The notes under the pieces are model-generated. The model did no database searches. It saw only the letters and a list, made by a program, of their open reading frames with translations, and was not told the origin of the DNA. From JBBRCX01 sp038204465 (GTDB lineage Bacteria > Planctomycetota > Phycisphaerae > Tepidisphaerales > Tepidisphaeraceae): DNA of 13,182 bases. The translations under genes were made by a program, and so were the position numbers. Location: positions 1-13,182 of the forward strand of contig JBBRCX010000114.1 in assembly GCA_038204465.1 (NCBI GenBank). The letters are read 5' to 3'. This document shows, piece after piece, positions 7,060 to 12,970 of the stretch; position 1 is the stretch's first letter, and the number at the start of each line of letters is the position of its first letter.

Positions 7060-7121
7060 GTATCAGCCTCTGCCTACGCGGCCGAATTGATTTCACGCAT
7101 CAACTGCCGGCGCGGCGGTTG

Positions 7122-7156
7122 CCCAATCGCAAATCAAAAATCGAAAGTCGAAAATC
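7122..7156. repeat. Heptanucleotide tandem repeat, five units ending in (A/G)TC
   Basis: Five consecutive 7-base units end in ATC or GTC: CCCAATC, GCAAATC, AAAAATC, GAAAGTC, GAAAATC (7122-7156). They lie between the convergent ends of the 55-residue gene and the minus-strand gene whose stop codon is at 7160-7162. Read on the other strand the units are of the form GATTTNC. Similar short runs occur between genes in planctomycete and other genomes, by my recollection, and are often mistranslated as NRKSKIENRKSKI-like peptides. A role is not known to me. Confidence 0.65.
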
Positions 7157-7159
7157 TCC

Positions 7160-7810
7160 TCACCTTTGAATCGTCGGCCACACCGCCACGGTGCACAGGC
7201 GATGGCCGATGCGCTCGAGGATCTCGATCGTTCTCACCTGCCGAAACCCCGCCAGCACTTCCTTTCGCGCCAGCATGTCTTCGAACAGTTGCAGGTCCTT
7301 TTCCAGGATGTCGCGCGACTCGTTGAAGACCACCAGCACCAGGCCGGCTTCGTGGATCTGCTCCTCGACCTCCATCTTTTTCAGGTCGTTGATGACTGCG
7401 TCGCGCCATTGCCCGCCATACCCGGCGTGCCGCGCGCCGCCTTCGCGAAACTGGTAGGCGACCTTTACCTCCAGCCATAGCGCATCGGTCGGGTCGCAGA
7501 GCAAATCCGGCGCGGGATCGAATAGCGTGGGCGGCCGGCTGTCGAGGCGCAGCGGGCGGCCCCGGGGCGTCAGCACGATGTCGCAGCGCTGGCGGTGGGT
7601 GAGCTTGTTGCCGCGCGATGACGGGTAGTGCACCTCGCGCGCGACGTCGTAGGCGGCGATCAATCGCTCGGCCAGCAGCGACTGCAGCGAGCGTTCGTCG
7701 CGCGCGTCCAAGCCGTAGACCGCCTGCTCCAGCCGCAACTCGCCTTCCACGCCGCCCACCGCCCGGCCAAGATGGTCCGCCACCGTCGAGAAATCCCATT
7801 TCAACGACAT
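7160..7810 (-). CDS. Hypothetical protein with PD-(D/E)xK-like motif
   Basis: A 216-residue soluble protein. The core has a pattern seen in the PD-(D/E)xK nuclease-fold superfamily: RCDIVLTP (Asp 77), a spacer, then LWLEVKVAYQF (Glu 114, Lys 116) at the end of a hydrophobic strand, and an upstream Glu in LLAERL (residue 48). After this come a helix with QWRDAVINDLKKM and a strand AGLVLVVFN, a plausible alpha/beta/alpha core. Nuclease activity is inference only; the fold also occurs in non-nucleases. The ATG at 7810 (MSLKWDF) is preferred over the GTG at 7852 because the extra 14 residues look non-conserved, although neither has a clear ribosome-binding site. It is the last of three same-strand genes; no methylase or toxin partner is adjacent. 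Confidence 0.65.
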   Translation of the reverse strand: MSLKWDFSTVADHLGRAVGGVEGELRLEQAVYGLDARDERSLQSLLAERLIAAYDVAREVHYPSSRGNKLTHRQRCDIVLTPRGRPLRLDSRPPTLFDPAPDLLCDPTDALWLEVKVAYQFREGGARHAGYGGQWRDAVINDLKKMEVEEQIHEAGLVLVVFNESRDILEKDLQLFEDMLARKEVLAGFRQVRTIEILERIGHRLCTVAVWPTIQR

Positions 7811-7832
7811 TGCTTGGGAAGAATTAGCCGTC

Positions 7833-7847
7833 GATCGGGCGCCGATC
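7833..7847. repeat. Short hairpin between the PAP2 gene and the PD-(D/E)xK-like gene
   Basis: GATCGG (7833-7838), loop GCG, CCGATC (7842-7847). It lies between the stop of the phosphatase gene and the start of the next gene on the minus strand. No U-run follows, so it is not a clear terminator. Confidence 0.3.
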
Positions 7848-7891
7848 AACACCGGTGGGCTCAGAATCCAGCGGCGACCTGCCCTGCCAGA

Positions 7892-8458
7892 TCAGCGGAT
7901 CGGAAAGTAGACGAGGAACACATGGGCGACCAGGTAGCCCAGGGCAATTCCGCCGAGGACGTCGCTGGGCCAGTGCGCATCCAGGATGTACCGCAGCACC
8001 GCGCAAATGATCGCCAGCGCCCAGAAGATTACCGCGCCGGCCGGGTAGAAGGCCGCGAGCATCACCGACAGCGCCACGGCGCAGGCGCTGTGGCTCGACG
8101 GAAAGCTCTCCCGATAGTTGGCGTGCTCCAGCGAAAGGCCCAGGAATTTGCCCGCGTTTTCCCGTCCCGGTCGCACGCGACCCAGCAGGCGCTTGGCCAT
8201 CATCGACGCGCCTGAGGCAACGAGAACCGCCACCACCAGCGCCACTGCGCGCCGCGGGTGTTCGCGATCCAGCCGCCAGACCAGCAGAGCGGCCGTCGCC
8301 GTGCAGACCGCCTGCCCATACTGCGCCAGCCAGCGCGACTCGCGTTTGACGTCGCCCTTGAAATCCAGCGCCAGCGTCGTCGGCAGCCCGCGGCGCTCGA
8401 AGAACATCAGCACCGCGCAAGCCGCCAGCAACAACCCGAAGACGAGGGGATACTCCAT
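7892..8458 (-). CDS. PAP2 family phosphatase (membrane-bound)
   Basis: Integral membrane phosphatase of the type 2 phosphatidic acid phosphatase family, which acts on lipid phosphates or pyrophosphates such as phosphatidate, phosphatidylglycerophosphate or undecaprenyl pyrophosphate; the exact substrate cannot be told. All three catalytic motifs are present in 188 residues: K89-x6-R96-P97 (KRLLGRVRP), P120-S-S-H123 (FPSSHSACAV) and R156-x5-H162-x3-D166 (RYILDAHWPSD). His 123 and His 162 are the expected acid and nucleophile. Hydrophobic segments before, between and after fit the family's multi-pass topology. The ATG at 8458 has no obvious Shine-Dalgarno. It lies 82 bases after the zinc-ribbon gene and 81 bases before the PD-(D/E)xK-like gene on the same strand. 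Confidence 0.9.
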   Translation of the reverse strand: MEYPLVFGLLLAACAVLMFFERRGLPTTLALDFKGDVKRESRWLAQYGQAVCTATAALLVWRLDREHPRRAVALVVAVLVASGASMMAKRLLGRVRPGRENAGKFLGLSLEHANYRESFPSSHSACAVALSVMLAAFYPAGAVIFWALAIICAVLRYILDAHWPSDVLGGIALGYLVAHVFLVYFPIR

Positions 8459-8540
8459 GCGAGGCGAAAAGTAAGAGCCCGCCGCCGAAAAGCAAATCCG
8501 CCGGACGCACCGAATTCGATTGTTGTGGATTTGACGGCGA

Positions 8541-9116
8541 CTACAGCCGATTCCGACGCCCGTTCACCGCGTCCGCACCTTTGCGTACGGGGCCGGCATG
8601 TCTCCACTGGAAGGCGGTGGTGGAGTCAGTTTTAACTTTGGTCTGGTTTTCCGTCCCACACTCCGGGCATCGCTGCGGGCTGGCCCGCAGGTCGTAGCCG
8701 CAGCAGGGGCAATTGCCCGCGCGTGCGCGGCGCCACTTGATCAGATATGAGCGGACTGCGCGGGCCGGCGCGACAGAGAACACCAGAGCGAGGAACCACA
8801 GCGGAATGAACGACCACTTCGTATAATGGGCCGATATCCAATTGTCATGCCCTCGACTGATTGATCCGGCCATCGCGCCAAATCCCCATAGGCCTGACTC
8901 ATAGTCCTCACCCCAATTGCGATCGTTCAGTTCCGGCCAAGAGTGATCTGCGCGGAAGGAAAGCCTGCCGCGATGGGTATAAATGATCCGCTCGTCTGGA
9001 TCCGGGCACACCACCATGCGGTCGACGGCAAAGTAGCTGCGAACCCATAGCACACAAACGGCCACGCACAGCAGCAGGGACAGGCCACAGAGAATGGTCA
9101 GAATGCGGCAGCGCAT
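8541..9116 (-). CDS. Two-helix membrane protein with C-terminal zinc ribbon
   Basis: Function unknown; a planctomycete-type family by its characteristic ending. The 191 residues hold a hydrophobic segment near 7-26 (LTILCGLSLLLCVAVCVLW), a loop of about 75 residues with several Trp and His, a second hydrophobic segment at 101-121, a basic stretch (KWRRARAG), then a zinc ribbon: Cys 136 and Cys 139, GYDLRAS, Cys 150 and Cys 153 in CPECG, with an extra Cys 138. A polar tail of about 38 residues follows, longer than I would expect for this family. With both termini on the same side, the ribbon would be cytoplasmic. A truncated relative lies at 6213-6593. The ATG at 9116 is divergent from argJ with 138 bases between the starts, so this gap should hold promoters for both. 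Confidence 0.75.
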   Translation of the reverse strand: MRCRILTILCGLSLLLCVAVCVLWVRSYFAVDRMVVCPDPDERIIYTHRGRLSFRADHSWPELNDRNWGEDYESGLWGFGAMAGSISRGHDNWISAHYTKWSFIPLWFLALVFSVAPARAVRSYLIKWRRARAGNCPCCGYDLRASPQRCPECGTENQTKVKTDSTTAFQWRHAGPVRKGADAVNGRRNRL

Positions 9117-9210
9117 CGGTCTCTATCGTAGCAACCCCCGCCGGCGCGTGTTGCCGCGGCTAAGAACCTGGTCGGTGCTGCGAATCTCATTGAACAACAC
9201 CCCACCCCCC

Positions 9211-9244
9211 ACGATGATGGCGCGCCCGCCACCACGATGGCGCG
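9211..9244 (+). repeat. Imperfect direct repeat in front of argJ
   Basis: ACGATGATGGCGCG (9211-9224) and CACGATGGCGCG (9233-9244) differ by one extra ATG triplet in the first copy. They place three additional ATG codons just before the real start at 9255, which itself has the GAGGAG ribosome-binding site (9244-9249). Probably a small local duplication. Confidence 0.35.
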
Positions 9245-9254
9245 AGGAGATACG

Positions 9255-10532
9255 ATGCCCGACCTTCACCTGCTGTCTCCCCTCGGGTTCCGAGCGACCG
9301 GCGTTCATGCCGGCATCAAATCCCGCCACAAGCCGGACGTCGGTCTGCTGATCTGCGACAGCCTCGCGACCGCCGCCGCGGTCTTCACGACGAACAAGGT
9401 CTTCGCCGCGCCGGTAAAGGTCGGCCGCGAGCACATCGCCACCGGCCGCCTGCGCGCGGTCGTCGTGAACGCCGGCAACGCCAATGCCTGCACCGGGCGG
9501 CAGGGTGAGAAGGACGCCCGGCGCATGTGCGAACTCGCCGCCGCCGTCGCAGGTTGCGAGCCGCGGCAGGTGCTTCCCTCTTCCACCGGCATCATCGGCG
9601 TGCCGCTCCCGATGGAGAAGATCGTGCGCGGCATCGCCGACGCCGCCCAATATCTCGGCGACAGCCTCGAGCACGCGCTGCTGTTCGCGGATTCAATCCT
9701 CACGACAGACCTGAAACGCAAGTCCGCCGCCGTCGAGTTCAAGGTCGGCCGGCAGACCGTCACGCTCGCGGGCGTGTGCAAAGGCAGCGGAATGATCGGC
9801 CCGCGCATGGCGCTTGCGAGCTCGGCGCAGCGCGGCGCAGATGCCAACCACCGCTCCGTATCAGGGCGAAGAAGATCGCGGGCCCGCCACGCGACGATGC
9901 TCGCTTACCTAACGACCGACGCCGCGATCCCCGCGGCGCTGCTGCGACGCCTCATCAGCGACGCCAGCGGCGCGACGTTCAATTGTGTCACCGTGGACGA
10001 CCACACCAGCACGAACGACACCGCCGCCCTGCTCGCCTCGGGCGCAGCCGGCGTCAAGATCGACTCGCCGCGCACCGCGAAGCTTTTTGCCGATGCGCTG
10101 AGCGATGTCTGCCAATCCCTCGCCTACCAGATCGCCGCCGACGGCGAGGGCGCCACCAAGGTCGTCCGAATTGTTGTCAAGGAAGCCGCCAGCGAGACCG
10201 ACGCCCGCGCCATGGCCCGGGCCATCGCCAACTCCCCGCTGGTGAAATGCGCCATGCACGGCAATGATCCCAACTGGGGCCGCATCGTCTCCGCCGCCGG
10301 CCTCGCGGGCGTTCGCTTCGATCCCGACCGCTGCACCCTCACGCTGCAGGGCGCCCCCGTCTTCCGCAATGGCCAACCCGTTCCCTTCAATGCCGATGAG
10401 ATCAGCCAGTCACTGAACGCCTCAGAGGTAGCGGTCGAGCTGCGCTGCCGCCTCGGCCGCGCCCAGGCCACCTGCTGGACCTGCGACCTGTCCAAGGAAT
10501 ACATCACGATCAACGCGGACTATCACACGTGA
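9255..10532 (+). CDS. argJ: Bifunctional glutamate N-acetyltransferase / amino-acid N-acetyltransferase (ornithine acetyltransferase)
   Basis: Arginine biosynthesis enzyme of the cytoplasm: it moves acetyl from N-acetylornithine to glutamate and, in bifunctional forms, also uses acetyl-CoA. Family blocks run end to end: SPLGFRATGVHAGIK, VFTTNKVFAAPV, VVNAGNANACTG (70-80), SSTGIIGVPLPMEKI, GVCKGSGMIGP (173-183), ATMLAYLTTDAA with nucleophile Thr 214, FNCVTVDDHTSTNDT, ADGEGATK, HGNDPNWGRI and the terminal INADYHT. Family members self-cleave just before the Thr of ATML to give alpha and beta chains. Here 27 residues (187-213, Arg/Ser-rich) separate GPRMA from TML, where the family normally has these adjacent; without them the length is about 398, normal for ArgJ. 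The ATG at 9255 is chosen because GAGGAG at 9244-9249 precedes it; the ATG at 9237 would add MARGDT. The gene stands alone, without other arg genes. Confidence 0.95.
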   Translation: MPDLHLLSPLGFRATGVHAGIKSRHKPDVGLLICDSLATAAAVFTTNKVFAAPVKVGREHIATGRLRAVVVNAGNANACTGRQGEKDARRMCELAAAVAGCEPRQVLPSSTGIIGVPLPMEKIVRGIADAAQYLGDSLEHALLFADSILTTDLKRKSAAVEFKVGRQTVTLAGVCKGSGMIGPRMALASSAQRGADANHRSVSGRRRSRARHATMLAYLTTDAAIPAALLRRLISDASGATFNCVTVDDHTSTNDTAALLASGAAGVKIDSPRTAKLFADALSDVCQSLAYQIAADGEGATKVVRIVVKEAASETDARAMARAIANSPLVKCAMHGNDPNWGRIVSAAGLAGVRFDPDRCTLTLQGAPVFRNGQPVPFNADEISQSLNASEVAVELRCRLGRAQATCWTCDLSKEYITINADYHT

Positions 10533-10762
10533 GCGCCGAGCTCGAATTGAACCCAAATCGATCGGCGTGCCTCGGCATGCGCTTTGATCGTCGCGTCGAG
10601 CGCGTCGCCATGCGGGTAATGGGCAAGCGTCTCCCGCCCTGCCCGGTCCAGACCGACCGACCCACTCGCGCCGGCGGCGTGGCAGCCGGCGAGACACAGC
10701 ATTATCAGTCCTGGCAACAGTGCCCAGCGCGCGGGTGCGGGCATATTGGACGCAGGTGGCAC
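10523..10762 (-). CDS. Small predicted lipoprotein downstream of flgM
   Basis: A 79-residue predicted lipoprotein of unknown function. The signal region RWALLPGLIMLCLAGC contains a textbook lipobox (LAGC), so the mature chain would begin CHAAGASGSVGLDRAG and be anchored by lipid. The mature part of about 52 residues is polar with one amphipathic stretch (DALDATIKAHAEARR). The GTG at 10762 is 8 bases after the flgM stop codon, and an AGGGGG-type ribosome-binding site overlaps that stop, arguing for translational coupling; an ATG at 10744 is an alternative start. Its 3' end overlaps the end of argJ by 10 bases in convergent orientation. A link to flagella is inferred only from position. Confidence 0.6.
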   Translation of the reverse strand: MPPASNMPAPARWALLPGLIMLCLAGCHAAGASGSVGLDRAGRETLAHYPHGDALDATIKAHAEARRSIWVQFELGAHV

Positions 10763-10770
10763 CGAGCCCC

Positions 10771-11049
10771 CTACTTGAGCAAATCATCGAGCAGGCGGTC
10801 GGCTGCGATGTCGAGCTTCTTATTGTCTTCGTAAATGCCCGCTGCGATCTGCGCCTTGACCGAGGCAACCTTCGCGGCGCGAACGTCGTTTGACTTCAAC
10901 GCCTTGAGCATGTGACTCACGCCGGACAGCTCCAGCTTGTCCGTCGCGGGCAGTTGCTTCGGGGCGTCGGCCGGGATCTGCTTCTGCACCGGCTTGCTGA
11001 CGATCTTGTTGACCGGCGAATGATTGCCGACGTTGTTGATGGGATTCAT
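10771..11049 (-). CDS. flgM: FlgM-type anti-sigma-28 factor
   Basis: Negative regulator of flagellar genes: FlgM binds sigma-28 (FliA) until the hook is complete, then is exported through the flagellar apparatus. The protein has 92 residues, close to the family's usual 90-100. The N-terminal half is polar and proline-containing, as expected for the disordered export part. The C-terminal half carries the family pattern: DKLELSG, then VRAAKVASVKAQIAAGIYE, then a final helix KLDIAADRLLDDLL. GGAG seven bases before the ATG gives a good ribosome-binding site. It is followed at once by a small lipoprotein gene. No other flagellar genes are in the window. The 45 bases upstream contain the tail of an intrinsic-type terminator, which may control its expression. 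Confidence 0.85.
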   Translation of the reverse strand: MNPINNVGNHSPVNKIVSKPVQKQIPADAPKQLPATDKLELSGVSHMLKALKSNDVRAAKVASVKAQIAAGIYEDNKKLDIAADRLLDDLLK

Positions 11050-11093
11050 CGCGTCACTCCAAGGCTTTGTCGGGTTGCCTCCACCGACGACCT

Positions 11094-11120
11094 AAAAAAC
11101 AGCCGGCGACTCCATCGCCG
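11094..11120 (-). terminator. Intrinsic-type terminator 45 bases upstream of flgM
   Basis: Read on the minus strand: CGGCGA, loop TGGAG, TCGCCG, then GCTGTTTTTT (plus-strand stem arms 11104-11109 and 11115-11120, A-run 11094-11099). A GC-rich stem followed by a run of six T is the classical Rho-independent form. It points into flgM, so it either ends a transcript begun upstream or acts as an attenuator for flgM. Confidence 0.7.
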
Positions 11121-11139
11121 TAGCTATCAACGGATCGTG

Positions 11140-11166
11140 CCCGTCGACATGTTTCGTATCGACGGG
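11140..11166 (-). repeat. Perfect 8-pair inverted repeat preceding the flgM-side terminator
   Basis: CCCGTCGA (11140-11147) and TCGACGGG (11159-11166) are exactly complementary with an 11-base loop. On the minus strand it forms just before the terminator hairpin, a typical spacing for a leader in which alternative pairings could decide termination. No known riboswitch core was recognised in it. Confidence 0.5.
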
Positions 11167-11388
11167 AGATTCGGCAAAACTTGACCGCCCGGACCCTGTC
11201 GCTCCTGCGACATTACTCATTGTCTTGGCAAGTGTTAAGCTCGATTCGTCCCCATGCTGCGCAGAATAATCCGTCCGATAACTCAAAAAGTGCCCGCCGA
11301 TCCTGCTCCCATTCTACCTATTTTACCTATCTTAAAGGACCGATATCGGCCCCACGTCCAAGAAACAGCGTATTATTGGACCCCTTTC

Positions 11389-12525
11389 TTATCGGACGAC
11401 ACTTTTGCCTAAGAGGATCGCTTCGGTGAGCCGAGTTGTCATGACCTGATTCCGGTAGATCAGCGGCAGCAGGAACCGGAAGTTTTGTTGCGGCCCACGC
11501 AGATAGTCGCCCAGCGTCGTCCGCCACTTGTGCCGAAACGGCCGCAACGCATCCTGCAGATGCTCCTCATTCAGTGCCTTTTTCACCGTGTCCACCGCCG
11601 ACAGTGCTGACCAGCAGTTGGGATAAATGTCTTCGCTGCAGGCGGAATAAAACCCGCCCGCCGGGCCGATCAGGAGCGTCCGATTTGCCACGCCCTCGCG
11701 CTCCAGCGCGCCGGCAAGCGGAAGGTCCATCCACTCCGCCCCGTCCAGCGGCAGCGCCGCTTTCTCATTCAGGATACCGTTGAAACGCAGCACGTCCACC
11801 CAATGAGACAGCAGGTCCGCCGGGCGAACCTGGGACAGGGTCTCCACCGGCTGCTCGACCGCAATCTGCACGCCCTTTGTCCCCGGCAACAGCCATCCCC
11901 AGCAGAGCATTTCCCGCAGGTTCAGCGACATGGGCATCACCGGCCGGCTCCCGAGGTCGGCCCATTTGCTTCCAGCCAGTCTCAGGAAAGTATAGCGATG
12001 CAGCACGTTCGCACCCCACCCCTCGTGCACCCCCAGCAGTTTCTGCTGAGCTTCCGACAGCTCGTCACCCAGCACAAGGACCGCCGGCCGAAGGTGCGCC
12101 TTTCCCACCGTGAGATCGATGCCGGTCTCGTCCAGCGCTCGGATGACCAGCTCTTTGGGCGTAAGCAGGGTGACTCCCTGCTCCTCCGCCACCTGAATCA
12201 TCGCCGAGCGAACCGCCTTCGACGAGGTAATATACGCCAGGACCGACTTGCTCCGGTGATCGCTTCGCACGGCCGGATCGGTGGAAAGAAATTGCAGCCC
12301 ATAGATCGCCACCATCTCGAGCTTGGGCTTGAGTCCTTCGAGCATCGGATGCAAACTGAAGAACGCAGGGTTGATAATTACCAGCCGATCGCGCTCTTGC
12401 ACGTCCGGGATGGTAGAGTGCGCCACGCGAAGGTTGGATTTTACGCACAGCAGCGCCGCCGCCAGGTAGGTCGAGGGATGCTGGCCGAGCACCAGGACGT
12501 CAGGTTGTTCCACGGTCTTGGCCAT
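11389..12525 (-). CDS. FAD-dependent oxidoreductase-like protein with degenerate nucleotide-binding loop
   Basis: A 378-residue soluble protein resembling the geranylgeranyl-reductase/halogenase group of flavoproteins. The N-terminal strand-turn-helix DVLVLGQHPSTYLAAALL (residues 9-26) occupies the place of the FAD-binding GxGxxG loop but reads GQHPST, so the canonical glycines are mostly missing. The second FAD signature is better kept: LLIGPAGGFYSACSEDI (284-300), equivalent to the usual GDAAGxxxP motif followed by a helix. The C-terminal part (YLRGPQQNFRFLLPLIYRN) is aromatic and helical. Whether FAD is bound, and on which substrate it acts, is unknown. The ATG at 12525 has no Shine-Dalgarno; the sequence before it is CCCCTCC on the coding strand. 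It is divergent from the micro-lipoprotein cluster. Confidence 0.7.
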   Translation of the reverse strand: MAKTVEQPDVLVLGQHPSTYLAAALLCVKSNLRVAHSTIPDVQERDRLVIINPAFFSLHPMLEGLKPKLEMVAIYGLQFLSTDPAVRSDHRSKSVLAYITSSKAVRSAMIQVAEEQGVTLLTPKELVIRALDETGIDLTVGKAHLRPAVLVLGDELSEAQQKLLGVHEGWGANVLHRYTFLRLAGSKWADLGSRPVMPMSLNLREMLCWGWLLPGTKGVQIAVEQPVETLSQVRPADLLSHWVDVLRFNGILNEKAALPLDGAEWMDLPLAGALEREGVANRTLLIGPAGGFYSACSEDIYPNCWSALSAVDTVKKALNEEHLQDALRPFRHKWRTTLGDYLRGPQQNFRFLLPLIYRNQVMTTRLTEAILLGKSVVR

Positions 12526-12647
12526 CCGGAGGGGTCGGTGGATGATACCGCGTGTGCCGCGATTGGGAAGAGCCTCACGGTCCAGTCCGGCACACGGGTT
12601 GCATATAGGTTGAGAGACCCTAACGCCCTGACGGGCAAGGAGAAGTT

Positions 12648-12758
12648 ATGTTGCGTGTGCTGATCACAGTGCTGGCGCTCGGTATGCTTGGCACAAGCAT
12701 GCTTGGTTGCCGGGCCGAAGTGGACACCACCTCTTCACAGGTTGGTGCGCCGCGCTAG
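12648..12758 (+). CDS. Micro-lipoprotein 1 (36 residues)
   Basis: A very small predicted lipoprotein. MLRVLITVLALGMLGTSMLGC forms a basic start, a hydrophobic core and a lipobox-like MLGC, leaving a mature peptide of only 16 residues that starts CRAEVDTTSS and ends GAPR. AAGGAG (12637-12642) lies 5 bases before the ATG, a strong ribosome-binding site. The stop is followed 18 bases later by a strong hairpin terminator. It is the first of three tandem genes of the same design. The function is unknown; the strong translation signal and the conserved CR(A/T)E and PR ends argue that it is a real gene. Confidence 0.65.
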   Translation: MLRVLITVLALGMLGTSMLGCRAEVDTTSSQVGAPR

Positions 12759-12776
12759 CCGAATTCTGAGACTTAA

Positions 12777-12809
12777 CGTCGTGGCGGTACGCGCCGCCAC
12801 GACGGTTTT
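12777..12809 (+). terminator. Strong hairpin terminator between micro-lipoprotein genes 1 and 2
   Basis: CGTCGTGGCGG (12777-12787), loop TACGCG, CCGCCACGACG (12794-12804): a perfect 11-pair GC-rich stem, followed by GTTTTC. This is the form of an intrinsic terminator, although the T-run is only four long. It would limit read-through from gene 1 into genes 2 and 3. Confidence 0.75.
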
Positions 12810-12844
12810 CGCACCTTTCATCTATCCAAGAGAAGGAGACCGCC

Positions 12845-12967
12845 ATGAAGTTAATCATTGCCGCCGTGTTGTTGATGTCCGCCGCCACCGCCATCCTTGG
12901 CTGCCGAGCTGAAGGCCAGGTAGGCGATCCCGACCACGCCGCTTCGCCCATCTCAATGCCGCGATAA
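12845..12967 (+). CDS. Micro-lipoprotein 2 (40 residues)
   Basis: A very small predicted lipoprotein. The signal MKLIIAAVLLMSAATAILGC ends in a lipobox-like ILGC, and the mature peptide of 21 residues begins CRAEGQVGDPDHA and ends SMPR. AAGGAG (12833-12838) is 6 bases upstream of the ATG. The mature start CRAE is identical to that of gene 1, and the C-terminal PR is shared with both neighbours. The 40 bases between the upstream terminator and the ATG leave little room for a promoter of its own, so either the terminator leaks or transcription starts within it. Function unknown. Confidence 0.65.
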   Translation: MKLIIAAVLLMSAATAILGCRAEGQVGDPDHAASPISMPR

Positions 12968-12970
12968 GGA

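Larger units (their letters stand above)
11050..11388. other. 339-base gene-free region, hairpin-rich, upstream of flgM
   Basis: Between flgM and the next minus-strand gene no convincing coding sequence is present. Read on the minus strand towards flgM it holds several hairpins in a row: GTCCAA/TTGGAC arms (11356-11361 and 11376-11381), the palindrome CCGATATCGG (11340-11349), a 6-pair stem with tetraloop (11197-11212), an 8-pair stem (11140-11166) and finally a terminator-like hairpin (11094-11120). It also has a small AT-rich repeat, TACCTATTTTACCTAT (11326-11341 area). This layout fits a long structured leader or a small RNA gene better than spacer. Confidence 0.5.

Noticed and set aside
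6849..7169. A 106-codon plus-strand frame starting MRRAEWAGG
   Set aside because: It overlaps two better small genes in other frames and ends in the heptanucleotide repeat (NRKSKIESRKS), a known kind of spurious translation.
11092..11286. A 64-codon minus-strand frame upstream of flgM (TTG start)
   Set aside because: It has a rare start codon, no ribosome-binding site, and its stop lies in the T-run of the terminator hairpin. Composition is acceptable, so a real small gene is not fully excluded.
11273..11397. Inverted repeat GTCCGATAA / TTATCGGAC as sigma-28-like -10 elements or operator
   Set aside because: The second copy is simply the last codons and stop of the flavoprotein-like gene, and no TAAA box stands at the required distance from either copy.
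12604..12609. TATAGG as a -10 box for micro-lipoprotein gene 1
   Set aside because: Only four of six positions match and no -35 is visible at 16-18 bases; too weak to list.
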